A DNA stretch of 64,000 nt from positions 62,001-126,000 of the forward strand of contig NZ_BATR01000162.1 in NCBI RefSeq assembly GCF_000739655.1, in the 5' to 3' direction. Shown here in pieces: positions 63,374 to 64,000 of the stretch (positions are counted from its first letter, which is position 1; every line of letters starts with the position of its first letter). Both the position numbers and the translations under genes were made by a program. The notes under the pieces are model-generated. The model was not told the origin of the DNA. It worked only from the letters and a program-made list of their open reading frames with translations, and did no database searches. The stretch is from Verrucomicrobium sp. BvORR106. GTDB lineage: Bacteria; Verrucomicrobiota; Verrucomicrobiia; Verrucomicrobiales; Verrucomicrobiaceae.

Positions 63374-64000
63374 ATGAAGGGGAAGAAAAAAGAACCTACC
63401 AATCCCGAAACGGTTGGCAAACAGTCCCGATCAGGAGCGCATCGCCAAAAGGCCTCCTTTTCCGACGAGAATCAGGTGAAGATAAACAGCCTTGTTTCCT
63501 TGGTTGCGGAAATCCGCCGCCTTGTCCAATCCTCTCGGCACGCTGCTTCCTCGGCAATCAACACCTTGCATGTGCTCACGAATTTCGAAATTGGTCGACG
63601 CATCGTTGAGCATGAGCAGAAAGGAGCCACAAGGGCCGAATATGGCGCTGCAGTGCTGAAAGAGCTATCCTCCCGACTCACCAGAGAGTTTGGGAAGGGG
63701 TTTTCTCGCGCCAACTTGGAGTATATGCGAAAGTTCTTTCTTCTTTGGAGAGACCGCGCACCAGCAATTTCCCAGATAGAGTCTGGGAAATCTCCCTTCG
63801 CCTTAAGTTGGTCTCACTATGTCCTGTTCCTCACCATCAAGGACGCAGACGAGCGCAGCTTCTACGAAGTCGAAGCCATCCAAGAAAATTGGTCATTGGC
63901 TGAGCTAAAACGTCAAGTGGCTTCCAGCCTCTACGAACGGCTGGCGCTAAGCCGGAAGAAAAAGGATGTGCGTCGCCTCGCCCTCCAAGGACAGACTGTC
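63374..64000 (+). CDS. DUF1016 (YhcG-type) PDDEXK nuclease-family protein, N-terminal part
   Basis: The frame is open from the ATG at 63374 to the window edge, so the gene continues beyond. The visible 209 residues have a basic start (MKGKKKEPTN) and match the DUF1016 N-terminal region: LVAEIRRLVQSSRHAASSAINTLHVLTNFEIGRRIVEHEQ, then YGAAVLKELSSRLTREFGKGFSRANLEYMRKFF and LSWSHYVLFLTIKD (each in part), close to the 'LSWSHYRxLLRV' motif. The nuclease domain would lie further on. A further in-frame ATG at 63257 is possible but lacks family support. GC is lower than the neighbours, a hint of recent transfer. Relatives are linked to Holliday-junction or toxin/defence functions. Confidence 0.8.
   Translation, partial: MKGKKKEPTNPETVGKQSRSGAHRQKASFSDENQVKINSLVSLVAEIRRLVQSSRHAASSAINTLHVLTNFEIGRRIVEHEQKGATRAEYGAAVLKELSSRLTREFGKGFSRANLEYMRKFFLLWRDRAPAISQIESGKSPFALSWSHYVLFLTIKDADERSFYEVEAIQENWSLAELKRQVASSLYERLALSRKKKDVRRLALQGQTV

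Overview
The window reads as a chromosomal segment of a GC-rich member of Verrucomicrobiota, probably Verrucomicrobiaceae-like. That is an inference from three things seen here: a complete four-gene Verru_Chthon cassette (A to D), long autotransporter-associated beta-strand repeat proteins ending in PEP-CTERM-like tails, and a sigma factor/FecR pair of the planctomycete-verrucomicrobial type. Genes are densely packed on both strands, many with ATGA start/stop overlaps. I found no tRNA, rRNA, CRISPR array, transposase or phage gene.

Layout. 1-5 kb: the end of a repeat/PEP-CTERM protein, a membrane-anchored unknown, a small secretin-like exported protein, and a histidine kinase/response regulator pair. 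5.2-10.1 kb: a four-gene BMP-type ABC importer (purine/nucleoside class) behind a near-consensus sigma-54 promoter. 10-20 kb: a coiled-coil membrane protein, a TAT-exported Gfo/Idh/MocA oxidoreductase, a TIR/DUF4062-like protein, a minimal kinase overlapping a PP2C phosphatase, type II glutamine synthetase behind a second sigma-54 promoter, a laccase-domain (YfiH) protein, an alpha/beta hydrolase, a GNAT acetyltransferase, an L,D-transpeptidase and an unknown. 20.3-32.7 kb: ECF-like sigma factor, FecR-PA14 protein, an 1171-residue repeat passenger and Verru_Chthon proteins A, B, C and D. 33-37 kb: fabG, a TPM-domain protein, a DUF1460 protein, a 1.5-kb repeat-filled non-coding tract and a DUF2237 protein. 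37.5-52 kb: mainly housekeeping genes: gyrA, gyrB, a disulfide oxidoreductase, two bactofilins, nadA, a CNNM/CBS protein, an FmdB-like protein, rpsN and fumC. 52-62.2 kb: an orphan response regulator, then a purine-catabolic block (LysR regulator, Tsx-like porin, xanthine dehydrogenase split over two genes, purine permease, 8-oxoguanine deaminase, molybdenum-cofactor nucleotidyltransferase). The window ends with an ABM-domain membrane protein and a truncated DUF1016/PDDEXK nuclease gene.

How the genes work together. The purine genes form a plausible nitrogen-scavenging route: uptake through the Tsx-like porin, the ABC importer and the NCS2 permease, deamination of 8-oxoguanine, and oxidation by xanthine dehydrogenase to urate. 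Sigma-54-type promoters precede the importer and glnII, with a weaker one before tsx, so they may form one nitrogen-controlled regulon (inference). The 20-32.7 kb block looks like a self-contained surface-protein unit. Its four pilin-like proteins match the N-terminal hallmarks of the type II secretion minor pseudopilins GspK, GspI, GspJ and GspH, in that order, directly downstream of one large passenger. I consider this the most interesting system in the window. Several families of small palindromic repeats with covarying stems fill the intergenic spaces.
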